From the NCBI GenBank assembly GCA_018806915.1, contig JAGKQI010000073.1, forward strand, positions 1,426,001-1,490,000: a stretch of DNA of 64,000 nucleotides. The letters are read 5' to 3'. Positions 53,301-62,089 of this stretch are shown piece by piece. Below the pieces are notes generated by a model. The model did not search any database and was not told the origin of the DNA. It saw only the letters and a list, made by a program, of their open reading frames with translations. The stretch comes from Phytophthora colocasiae. Taxonomy: Eukaryota > Oomycota > Peronosporomycetes > Peronosporales > Peronosporaceae. A program made the position numbers and the translations under genes. Position 1 is the stretch's first letter; each line of letters begins with the position of its first letter.

Positions 53301-54748
53301 CCAGGAGTAAAAGTCATCGGGTTCAAGTGGGTATTTGCGCACAAGTTTGACGTGAAAGGCGAAATCGTACGCTACAAGGCACGCTTAGTCGCGCTTGGGT
53401 ACTTGCAGACGCGTGGAATTGACTACTTCAGTACCTACTCTCCCGTTGCTAGTACAAACACTATTCGGGTGTTCCTTGCGGTGTGTTGCAAGCTAGGATT
53501 GATCATCCGCCAGTTTGACGTCGAGACCGCATTTCTCAATGGAGACCTAGAAGAAGATGTGTACATGGCTCCACCGCTGGGTGTGAATATTCCTGAAGGC
53601 ATGGTGTGCAAGTTGAGACGAAGTTTGTATGGCCTGAAACAGGCTGCAGCGGTTTGGTACAAGAAAATTCGATCTGTGTTCATTTCGATGGGATTTGAGC
53701 AGTGTCGTGCTGATCCATGCTTGTTCGTCAGGCACCAGAGTGGGAAAACCAGCTCGCCGGTCTTCATTATCTTGTACGTGGATGATCTTCTAATTGGGTG
53801 CAAGAGTGACGAGATGGCTGACAAAATTTATGACGAACTTGCTGAACATTTCACACTGAAGTCACTTGGAGAAGCTCGATACGTGCTGGGTATGGAGATT
53901 CAGTACGCAGTGGAGAAGGGGGAGCTTTTATCAGACAGACGCAGTTCATTTCAAGGATGCTAGAGAAATTTAGCCTACATGGATGCAATCCTGTTCGAAA
54001 CCCCATGGTTCTTGGTCAAGATTTAACTCCTGACGATTCTCACGATGACCACCGCAACCGCACCGAGTATCGCGAGCTGATTGGATCTCTTCTCTACGTC
54101 GCTAATGCTACACGACCGGACATTAGTGCATCTCTATCTACTTTGTCCCAGTTTCTCGAACAGCCTCGTGAAATGCACTGGCGCGCTGCAGTCCGAGTTC
54201 TCAAGTACCTGAAAGGTAAAATCACACATGGGATCTTGTTCCAGCGTTCGGCACGTTTCACACTACAGACCTTTGCTGACGCAAATTGGGGTGGTGACAA
54301 AGGCAGCCGTCGATCTACATCTGGAGTACTACTGCTGCTTGGAGGAGGACCAGTCGTGTACAAGAGTAAACGACAACCTACAGTTGCTCTGTCATCTGCT
54401 GAGGCAGAGTACATTGCATTAGCTCTTGCGGCTCAAGAAGTGATTTGGCTTCGGTATTTGCTTACCGAAATGGGATTCAAACTTCGCAGTGCATCAACAA
54501 TCTACTTGGATAACCAGTCGGCCATCAGTATCGCGACAAACCAAGGATACACGCCGCGAGCGAAACACATTGACCTTCGTGCACACTTCGTCAGAGATCA
54601 CGTTGAAGCGGGTAACATTCAGTTGCAGCACGTACCGTCGAATGAGCAGCTAGCTGACTATTTAACCAAGGCGATTCCAACACCGCAATTAGTGAAGCTT
54701 CGTGAGGCAAGTGGCGTCACGAACTCTACAACTCAGAGTGCGAGTTGA
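50375..54748 (+). pseudogene. Copia Gag-Pol polyprotein, interrupted at four points
   Basis: Gag begins at the ATG at 50,375 ('MSPTTSGPNDVLTDENYFMW') and ends in an RG-rich stretch and CCHC knuckle ('CFECGQNGHKQVDC', about 51,080-51,121). Protease 'LLDSGASCHMTG' lies at about 51,210. Integrase carries 'SDVMGP', 'RSDNGGEY' and 'GLAERMNRT' (51,800-52,110). RT has 'ILYVDDLLIG' (about 53,770). RNase H has 'ADANWGG' and 'SSAEAEYIA' (54,275-54,400). Breaks: a one-base loss near 51,324 ('gcgagggaag'), a TGA at about 51,695, a one-base loss near 51,840 ('tcaaaggtgg'), and a one-base loss near 53,929 ('gagcttttatc'). All catalytic residues remain. The frameshifts lie next to short homopolymers. Confidence 0.85.
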
Positions 54749-54755
54749 GGGGGAG
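54745..54755 (+). promoter_or_regulatory. Polypurine tract
   Basis: 'ttgagggggag' directly before the 3' LTR, in the position where plus-strand DNA synthesis is primed. Confidence 0.8.
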
Positions 54756-54945
54756 TGTCGGAGTTCTAGAAGAAGATTTGCTCCAATCTGCACGGACAGG
54801 ACAGCAGCAACTCGCACAGCAGAGGATTCGTTTGGTGAGGCTTCGAGTGTTCTAGAATGGATCAATAGCTAGCGAGTAGGAGGAAGTCTTTACTAATATG
54901 ATCACTTTTCATTTTGCATCGTCAAGAATACGCGCAATCGTTATT
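54756..54945 (+). repeat. Copia 3' LTR
   Basis: 190 bp, matching the 5' LTR. Confidence 0.93.
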
Positions 54946-54950
54946 TACCA
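54946..54950. repeat. Copia target-site duplication, right
   Basis: 'tacca' directly after the 3' LTR. Confidence 0.9.
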
Positions 54951-55754
54951 AACATACATGTCTTCACGGTCCGTGAACCAACAGGTCGAACTTGTACAAA
55001 TCGTTGTTGATGATCAATGAAATTGGGAAGCGCTAAGGTTTACTGCATCCATCATGATCATCCTACGTGCGGTTACACGTACTAAGTAAATTCACATCAG
55101 TTCAAGGGCAAATGGCGTGGCATTTTTGTTTATCGTCCTCAGTGTATCACCATCTCATTCCGTGAGAGTGTACGGTCAACTTTGGATACCATGCTATACC
55201 GAGATTTTTCAGGAGAACCCAGATCTCAAACCGCTTCACTAAAAGCTTACATCTATCATGACCATATCCACAAGATTCTTTACAAACAGCATTCACTTCA
55301 TGCAGCTCTAAAATCCAATCCCACTCTACTCCAAATTTACGACATCGTCTGAAAGCCAGCGATGCAAAAATCAAGAAGAACTCCCAGTTCTTTTCGATCA
55401 CACGCTTCCACAAAACGATCATGTTCCTCCAGCAATGATGTTGTCTTTCAATTCTCTATCAACTTAAATCTTCAAATAAAACACACACGTTGTGACCTAA
55501 ATCGTGTCTATTATCGTGCAACACTCTTTTTGTCGTTGCGTTCCAGCTCCTCCCCCATCCCAACCAGTGGTCTGCAGCGCTTGCTTCATTCTTTACCCAG
55601 TTCCAGGTGTAATCGTACTTATCTGAAGACTTACAAACTAAGAAAAACAAAAAAAACGTACCCCCCTCTGTACAGGTCTCACTCCCAGATTCGCCTTCAT
55701 CGACACAAGCCTCGTTTTAAAAAAAACGCCGAATAATATAAAACTCAAACTGTA
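54951..55754. other. Intergenic; upstream region of the sirtuin gene
   Basis: Nothing coding is supported. The last 130 bp are A/C-rich ('aaaaacaaaaaaaacg', 'cccccctctg'), as expected for a promoter and 5' UTR. Confidence 0.45.
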
Positions 55755-57581
55755 ATGATGGCGCTATCCGAGAGACCGAGCCGAAAGGCCAAACGGACGG
55801 ACGTGGACTATGCCGTTCTGTCGTCCGGCCAGCAGATTCCAGAGTATTCGGACGATGATGACGACCCGGACGATGAAAGTTATGGCTCCAATAACAAGAA
55901 GAAGCGACGCAAGCAAAGTACCGAGTGTTTTATATGCCACCGGCCACCCAGAACTTACAGAAACACCATGTTGCAATGCGACAACTGTTCCAGAGTGTAG
56001 GTCAACCAAACATTTCTTTTCCTTTGTCCTCTAGAACACAACACTACAAGTTAGTAAACTATTGTAATATTGTATTTATATTTTTTATAATTGTCAATAC
56101 AGGTACCATGCAGCTTGTGGCAAGCCCTTCCAGTCTGCCTCAATCCTGGGCAATACAAGCTGCTACGAGTGTCTCCAAGAAGCCAAAGTCAACTCGATGA
56201 GTGCTCTTCCTCGTAAAAAACTGGACTCCATTGCCGATTTTGTCCAAGTGCTAAAGAAGGCCAAGAAGATCGTCGTCATTGCTGGAGCAGGCATCAGTGT
56301 GTCCTGTGGCATCCCAGACTTCCGATCCAAGGACGGTATCTACGCCATGGCTCGTAAAATGGACGTGGTGCTGCCCGAACCGGAGTGTTTGTTCCAAATC
56401 GACTATTTCCGAGACGATCCGGCGCCATTTTTTGAAGTGGTGCGCAATGCATTCGCCAATTCGCCCAAGCCATCGCCCACACACTGGTTTTTGAAGCTTT
56501 TGCAGGACAAAAAGAAGCTCTTGCGCGTGTATACGCAGAATATCGATGGGTTGGAGCAAGCGGCAGGAGTGAGCAAATGTATTCCTTGCCACGGGAGTTT
56601 TGCCTTTTCCAAGTGCATGCGATGCAAGAAACGAGTACCTACGAGCTCGTTGATGTCTGTTATTCAAGCTGGGGTTATCCCTACTTGTTCAGAACCGAAT
56701 TGTCGTGGAGTGCTCAAGCCAGAAATCACGTTTTTTGGTGAAATTCTGGACGATAAAGTGAGTACGATGATCACAAAGGACCGACTGCAGGCAGATCTGC
56801 TTCTCGTTATGGGCACGTCACTGAAAGTGGCTCCTGTGATGGAAATTCCGGGCTATTTGCCGTCTCACATCCCTCAGGTGGTGATCAACAAGACTGCACT
56901 GAAGAAGAAAAAGTTAAAATCGAAAAAACTGTCGACGGGAGGAACGATGAGCCGCGTCAGTAACAACAAGAGGGATGAAGATGGGGAAGAGGAGTTTGAT
57001 TTGTCTCTTTTGGGCGACTGTGACGATATTATCCGCTACATTTGCGCTGAGGCGAATTGGGATCTGGACCCGAATGCAATTAAAGCAGCAAAAATGAAAC
57101 CAGTCATGCACTACAGCCAGGTTCTTTCGCACGAGGATACAAATGGCAAGCACGTCTTCTGCTTTGGGGAATGCCAGTGCAAGAACAAATTGGCTGCTGG
57201 AATGAATGATGAAGATGAAGTTGATGAAGAAGAAGATTATCTGGAAGAGGTGGAGAACGATGAAGAATTTGCAGAGGACATCGTGTGGTACGTTCCCAAT
57301 TGTTGTGTTATTAGTTTTTCTCTCTAATATTTTGTCTATTTTCTTCAGTAATCGATGCGAAAAGCGCATTGATACAGACGCTGAGCCTGGTTCGGGGTGC
57401 AAAACTGTTCACTACCGCTGCAAGTACGTGCTGTTGAACATTGATGTTACTAAATAGTGTAAACTGATGATTTTAATTTGCTTGTAGCGATTGCTTCGAT
57501 TACGATTTGTGTGGGGATTGCTATCCCAAGAGGAGATACAAGCACAAGGGCGGCAGACATCGGTTCACGCAGTGCTTATAG
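55755..57581 (+). CDS. Sirtuin with N-terminal PHD-like and C-terminal ZZ-like fingers
   Basis: Four exons (55,755-55,996, 56,103-57,287, 57,349-57,423, 57,488-57,581; introns 106, 61 and 64 bp) give 531 residues. Residues about 54-105, split across intron 1, form a C4HC3 finger ('ECFICHRPPRTYRNTMLQC', 'DNCSRVYHAACG', 'CYECLQEAK'). The SIR2 domain (about 120-350) has 'VIAGAGISVSCGIPDFRSKD', 'TQNIDGLEQAAG', the catalytic His in 'CHGSF', and zinc ligands 'CMRCKK' and 'CSEPNCRG'. It would use NAD+ to remove acyl groups from lysines. A Lys-rich stretch and acidic linker lead to a ZZ-like finger built from exons 2-4: 'CNRCEKRI', 'CKTVHYRCNDCFDYDLCGDC', 'HKGGRHRF'. Splicing restores every zinc ligand, which supports the model. 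Confidence 0.88.
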
Positions 57582-58315
57582 TGTCAGTATCACATTTTCT
57601 ACTCATAGCCGTAATGGTAGATAGTTCGAACGGCTTTCAAAGAGTTTATAGAGGGATTTTTATCATAAATTGACGAACTCATCACTGTAGATTCCTTTTC
57701 GCAGCACATTTCACTTCATCTTACCAGTTTGACTGGTCAGATATTTGCTGCTCATATCCATAAAGTCACTAGCGTGCAGTACATACAACGCAAAGGAGAT
57801 GATTGACAAAGTTGGCAATGAAAACTCAGGAAAGGCTGCTACGACAATCGCGTGAAGATGTCGTTGTGTTGCCTGTTAAATTGGCAGTACTGTACCATGC
57901 TTTCTGGAAAGGATCGGGTTGGGTAACTCTCGTTCAATTGCAGGGATTGCACTAACTTCTCTGGAATCACGTCAAACGTTTTTTCAAATACACTATAATG
58001 GCTTCGTTGTTATGAGCGAAGAAGAGAACGAGTTCAACAAAGTAAAAATAATAATAAAACAAAGAGAGCTTGCGGTGATTTCTTAACGATAAGTAAGTGC
58101 TGCTCACCGTAACGTGTAGCTTCGAGACAGACGAATACTCATTCTACAGAAAACTTTAACGTAACGTGCAGGTTCATTTACCAAGCCTACTGGCTCCCGT
58201 GTGTACATAATGTCGATCATTGTTTCGATACGTTTACACATTACTCCGAAGTTTTTAAAGTAACGCGTTTTAGAGGCACGTCTAGGCCGTGTGTGTGTGT
58301 CTTTCATTCGGCAAA
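57582..58315. other. Intergenic, promoter of the C2-protein gene
   Basis: No supported gene. It contains the 3' UTR of the sirtuin gene, then the upstream region of the next gene with a short 'gtgtgtgtgtgt' tract just before its ATG. Confidence 0.45.
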
Positions 58316-59044
58316 ATGCCTCACAAGACTCAGCGGCACAGACCTCTTTCCTATTCTTCGTATTCCTCCTCGTCAAGTTACTCATCCGATCCAGCCATAG
58401 ACACTCCGATAGTCCGGCATACAATATTGCGTCATGTTGCCGCGCTGCCAGCTTTTAGCACGCTGTATGTTACCGTCCACTCGACCCAAAACGTCCATTT
58501 CAAGTCGCAACTAGCGTACTGCAAGATGTTCGTAGCTAACACTCCGATGGTGGAGAATACCATGCTGAACACGATGTTTAACTACTTCTCGAGCAGCGAG
58601 TTGCAGTCCTTCAAGACCAACAAAGCGCTAGTGCTCAATAACAATCCCATGTGGAACACTAAGTTCGAGATTCGCGTCAACGATCCGACTGTGAGCATAC
58701 TCTCCATTCTCGTGAAAAGCCAGCAAAACTTGCTTTACCGTCCAATTATCGGAGTTTGTGTGATAAATCTCAAGAACCTCATTGATACTGGGGGATTGGA
58801 TCAATGGTTTCCCCTACGCAAAGGCCCTTTTCAGACTGGCCATATTCGACTGCAATTGCTGCTGAAAAAGATCGAGTGCCCCACACTTTCTCCCTTGGCT
58901 CGAGGTCCAAGTTCCCTGCCAAATGATGCTCGAACATTTGAGAAGAATCGTCAAAGTGAAGACAAGCGACGTCTGTTAGACCAACCAGAAAGAAAATACC
59001 GAAGAGGTCGAAACGAAGACAAACCACGTGAACATTTTTCCTGA
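58316..59044 (+). CDS. C2-domain protein, paralog 1 (probably truncated)
   Basis: The ATG at 58,316 starts 'MPHKTQRHRPLSYSSYSSSS', then a C2-like domain at about residues 45-195 ('STLYVTVHSTQNVHF', 'NPMWNTKFEIRVNDP', 'YRPIIGVCVINLKNL', 'DQWFPLRKGPFQTGHIRLQL'). The calcium-binding Asp of classic C2 domains are not evident, so binding to lipids or proteins without calcium is more likely. A charged tail ends at a TGA (59,042-59,044). Homology to the intact paralog at 59,852-61,834 suggests the ancestral protein was longer, so this may be a premature stop; the encoded 242-residue protein could still be made. Confidence 0.7.
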   Translation: MPHKTQRHRPLSYSSYSSSSSYSSDPAIDTPIVRHTILRHVAALPAFSTLYVTVHSTQNVHFKSQLAYCKMFVANTPMVENTMLNTMFNYFSSSELQSFKTNKALVLNNNPMWNTKFEIRVNDPTVSILSILVKSQQNLLYRPIIGVCVINLKNLIDTGGLDQWFPLRKGPFQTGHIRLQLLLKKIECPTLSPLARGPSSLPNDARTFEKNRQSEDKRRLLDQPERKYRRGRNEDKPREHFS

Positions 59045-59648
59045 GACCAAACAGATCGTCCGTCATCTGCTCAGGAACCGGATTCTGAAGGACGTGCACT
59101 TGATGATGACTTGTACGGTCAAAGGTCTCAGACCTCTAGAAATCAAGCTACAACTGTTGGAATTGCCCAACAGCCTAGTGAAATCGACCTACAAGGCGAC
59201 CGTTTTTCTTCACGCAGTATTGAAGAAGAGAATGATGCGAACTTCAAGAGATTTTGTGAGAAACCAACGCACTCGCACCAAACGAAGACACCAAAGAGCA
59301 AACGTGAATCGAAGTCAAGCTCGGATTCAGAAGTCCTCCTCCTCTCTGTCGTCTGAGTCGTACCAGCGCCATCGTCGATACAGGAAAAAACACAAGAGAT
59401 CGCGTCCTGCTCGCCGACGTCGAACACACAAACATCGTTCGAAGAAAAAGTTTTTGCCTCGTGAATTGATAACATCACCTCCGATCACAGTCTTAGCCCC
59501 TCCACCGAATGGAAACAGAGTGGATGAGCTTGTGAAAGTCGCATCCAAGGTCGCGTCAGTTGCATTACTTGGTGCAGACTACCAGGTACACGAAAGCGTT
59601 CTCGAACAAGTCGACAGCAGTGGAGGCTGCTGTCAATGTCACGCTTGA
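59045..59648 (+). pseudogene. Former C-terminal part of C2 paralog 1
   Basis: The same frame continues open after the TGA to 59,356 ('DLYGQRSQTSRNQ', 'HSHQTKTPKSKRESKSSSDS'), then shifts to another frame carrying an Arg/Ser-rich stretch ('SSSLSSESYQRHRRYRKKHK') and 'RVDELVKVASKVASVALLG', ending at 59,648. The third copy has a similar 'DVASVATSIQQL' stretch near its end, which supports this as the ancestral C-terminus. Confidence 0.6.
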
Positions 59649-59851
59649 AGGTGAATCCGTTGTTTCAACTTTGGTTTCTTTGGTGAAGAGTAGGCAACAA
59701 CAAAAATACAACAAAGAAAACGTATAATATACACCCTGGTTACTTCGACGTGATGCTGGAATTGGCGAACCTCGAAAAGAAGACATGGTAGGCAAAGAAT
59801 GGTAAGAATTTCCGACATTTTTTTTTACAAACAAGTCTACCGCTTTTTACA

Positions 59852-61834
59852 TTAAAAGCAAAAGGAGCGCATCAACTCCGCATTTGTCTGCTCCTTGGTA
59901 GTTTGTCCGAGGTATTGAGGGGTTGCAGTTGGTTCGTCCGGTTCGTCGAATCCTACTCCATCAGGCCCATAGTTGTTCTGTACAGGTTGCAGGGCTGCGG
60001 GTGTCGTGTACTGAACGTGACTATCGTGACCTTCCTGGGGTTCACCGACTTGAACGACGTCAATGCGCTCTGGCTTCCATTGCTGCGCCACATAAGGAGA
60101 CATGGAATCAATGGTACGCGAGTTAGCGTAACTAGGCTGGTGCATACCTGACGATTGAGTTGAAGCACGGGAATCTCCACTCTCCACTAGCTTCGAGCGA
60201 GCCTTCTCCTTCTTCTTGAACTTCCTGGCTAGACGTTCTTCTTCTGATGAATACAGTGACGATGAGGACAACGAAGAAGACGAATAACTACTTTCGTAGT
60301 TGCGTCGACCTTTGTGTTTTCGTCTGGACCGGCGCTTCCTTTCCTTTTCCCGTCTCCTGGCCCGTTCGGCTCTACGACGGCGTCTTCGACGTCGTTCGAC
60401 TTCCGAATCCTCTGAAGACGATGACACAGCGGAATGACTGCGTGGGTACGTCAACGTGGTAGGAATTTCAGGGGTTTGTTGGTTCTGCGCGCTGGTTTCG
60501 CTTCGAGACGACACGGAACCTTGAATGGATCTTTTCTTGTAGCTGTCTCCCCCGGATCCCTTTGTTCTTGACGAACCCTTGCGATATCGTGAAGAATACG
60601 AGCTATCATCAGAAGACTCGTCACTGTCGACTCTCCTCTTGGAATATTTTTTACGGTGACGGCGCTTTTTGTCCTTGCGTCGACGGCGTTCACGCTCTGA
60701 GTCCGTCGAATCAGAAGACTCCGAAGTGGGCAAAGCGTTGTTTACAACCTGCTCCAACTCTTCAACTGAGAGACGAATCGTCCCAAATCCTGATAATTCA
60801 CTTGGATAGCTGTTGCCAGAGTCTGCACGATCAATGGTATAACCACTTGGAATTCCAAAGTCCATGACTTCCTCCTTCTCTTGTTTCAATATCACCTTAT
60901 CCTCTTTCTTAACGCCGCGGTATTTAAAACTCGCCGGTAGGTCTGAATCCGAGTCTTCTTCTTTTTTCAAATGACCAGCCAACTCCTTCTTCTGATTCTC
61001 TTCTTTTTGAACCGGCTCGATTCTTCTCGCATTTTGCTCTCTCCACTTCTCCTCTCGTTCAATTTGTTGCTCCAATCCGACGTGTTTCACTGCATCTTCC
61101 TCCATTCTCTTCCATTTTTCCTGTTGTTGAAGCTCCAATTCGCGCCGTTGTGCTTCCTCGAGTTCTCGATGTTCTTGCATTAGTCTTTGAATTGTTTCCT
61201 CACTAGGTTGGGAATATTTCCGTTCGGGATTTTGTACAACAACATTTTCTTGCATACAAATCTGTAGACGAATTTCCCCACTAGGTTTGTCATTTCGATA
61301 CAAAGGAAACCATTCGTCCAAGGTTTCGCCAAGTTGAAGTTGCCGTAAGTGCACGACGCACGCCCCAATAGCCGGACTGTATATCAGAACGTGATTCTTC
61401 ACTCGGATCGTCAGAATTTCGGTGTTCGGATTCTTGACGTTCATTTGGAACTTCTCGTTCCATTCAGGACAGTCACGTGTTGCACTCATTTGCACTTTTG
61501 TATGGAACGTTTGGTGGCTGTTGCTCTTCCTTTTGTCCGCTCCAACGAGGGATTTCCCCTGTCCGAAGCCTCCGATCATAGGTGTATCACCTAAATACAA
61601 TTTACAGTACGAGCCTTGAGCTACAGCTGGCAGGTTTCGAGCCGAATGGACTCGCAGGTACAACGTGAAGTTGCCGTACAGCGGACGCAGCGACGTCATA
61701 CTGGCGCGTCGTTCACGAGCTGATGACTGGTCGGACGAAGAGCGGGACATTCCACCGCTGGGTTTAAACCCTAAAGACGTCGTGAACACCCGGAATCGGG
61801 ACATTGGAGCGCTTTCCTGTGAGTCGCGTGACAT
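59852..61834 (-). CDS. C2-domain protein with coiled coil and Arg/Ser-rich tail, paralog 2
   Basis: 660 residues from the ATG at 61,834, in one uninterrupted frame. The C2-like domain lies at about residues 52-208 ('FTLYLRVHSARNLPAVA', 'YCKLYLGDTPMIGG', 'CPEWNEKFQMNVKNP', 'YSPAIGACVVHLRQLQLG', 'DEWFPLYRND', 'GEIRLQICMQ'). A Glu/Arg/Gln coiled coil follows (about 218-300), then Ser/Asp and Arg/Lys blocks ('RRRRKDKKRRHRKKYSKR', 'ERRRRRRRRAERARRREKER') resembling SR-type low-complexity tails, and a short C-terminal segment ending '..RSFCF'. The protein may link membranes or vesicles with RNA or nuclear partners; that is inference. It is the only intact member of the three-gene cluster. Confidence 0.78.
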   Translation of the reverse strand: MSRDSQESAPMSRFRVFTTSLGFKPSGGMSRSSSDQSSARERRASMTSLRPLYGNFTLYLRVHSARNLPAVAQGSYCKLYLGDTPMIGGFGQGKSLVGADKRKSNSHQTFHTKVQMSATRDCPEWNEKFQMNVKNPNTEILTIRVKNHVLIYSPAIGACVVHLRQLQLGETLDEWFPLYRNDKPSGEIRLQICMQENVVVQNPERKYSQPSEETIQRLMQEHRELEEAQRRELELQQQEKWKRMEEDAVKHVGLEQQIEREEKWREQNARRIEPVQKEENQKKELAGHLKKEEDSDSDLPASFKYRGVKKEDKVILKQEKEEVMDFGIPSGYTIDRADSGNSYPSELSGFGTIRLSVEELEQVVNNALPTSESSDSTDSERERRRRKDKKRRHRKKYSKRRVDSDESSDDSSYSSRYRKGSSRTKGSGGDSYKKRSIQGSVSSRSETSAQNQQTPEIPTTLTYPRSHSAVSSSSEDSEVERRRRRRRRAERARRREKERKRRSRRKHKGRRNYESSYSSSSLSSSSLYSSEEERLARKFKKKEKARSKLVESGDSRASTQSSGMHQPSYANSRTIDSMSPYVAQQWKPERIDVVQVGEPQEGHDSHVQYTTPAALQPVQNNYGPDGVGFDEPDEPTATPQYLGQTTKEQTNAELMRSFCF

Positions 61835-62089
61835 GGCCTGCGACGATTGAGGAGTGAAGGACGGTCCTTAGGACCAGCCTGGTGTTGGTGAAGGTGTCTG
61901 AACCCATTGTATACTGAGATCAAGTGAAATGGGATAGGTTCATGTTTTTAGGTTCAATTCGTCGTGGTAGAGGGAATACCATAGTACTACGATGCTGATG
62001 CAGCGATATGCAGTATGGTATGCGCAAAGGCCTTTACAAAGAGCTTTTGTTCGGTTATTAGTGCGTGCTTATTCACTACATGGTAGTAT

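Larger units (their letters stand above)
50181..54945 (+). mobile_element. Complete Copia (Ty1) LTR retrotransposon
   Basis: A 4,765-bp element with two 190-bp LTRs that look identical, a 5-bp target duplication (TACCA), a primer-binding site right after the 5' LTR, a purine tract right before the 3' LTR, and gag-protease-integrase-RT-RNase H in Copia order. The LTRs start TG but end TATT instead of the usual CA. Identical LTRs imply a recent insertion. Four breaks in the coding region are listed under the polyprotein. Confidence 0.93.
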
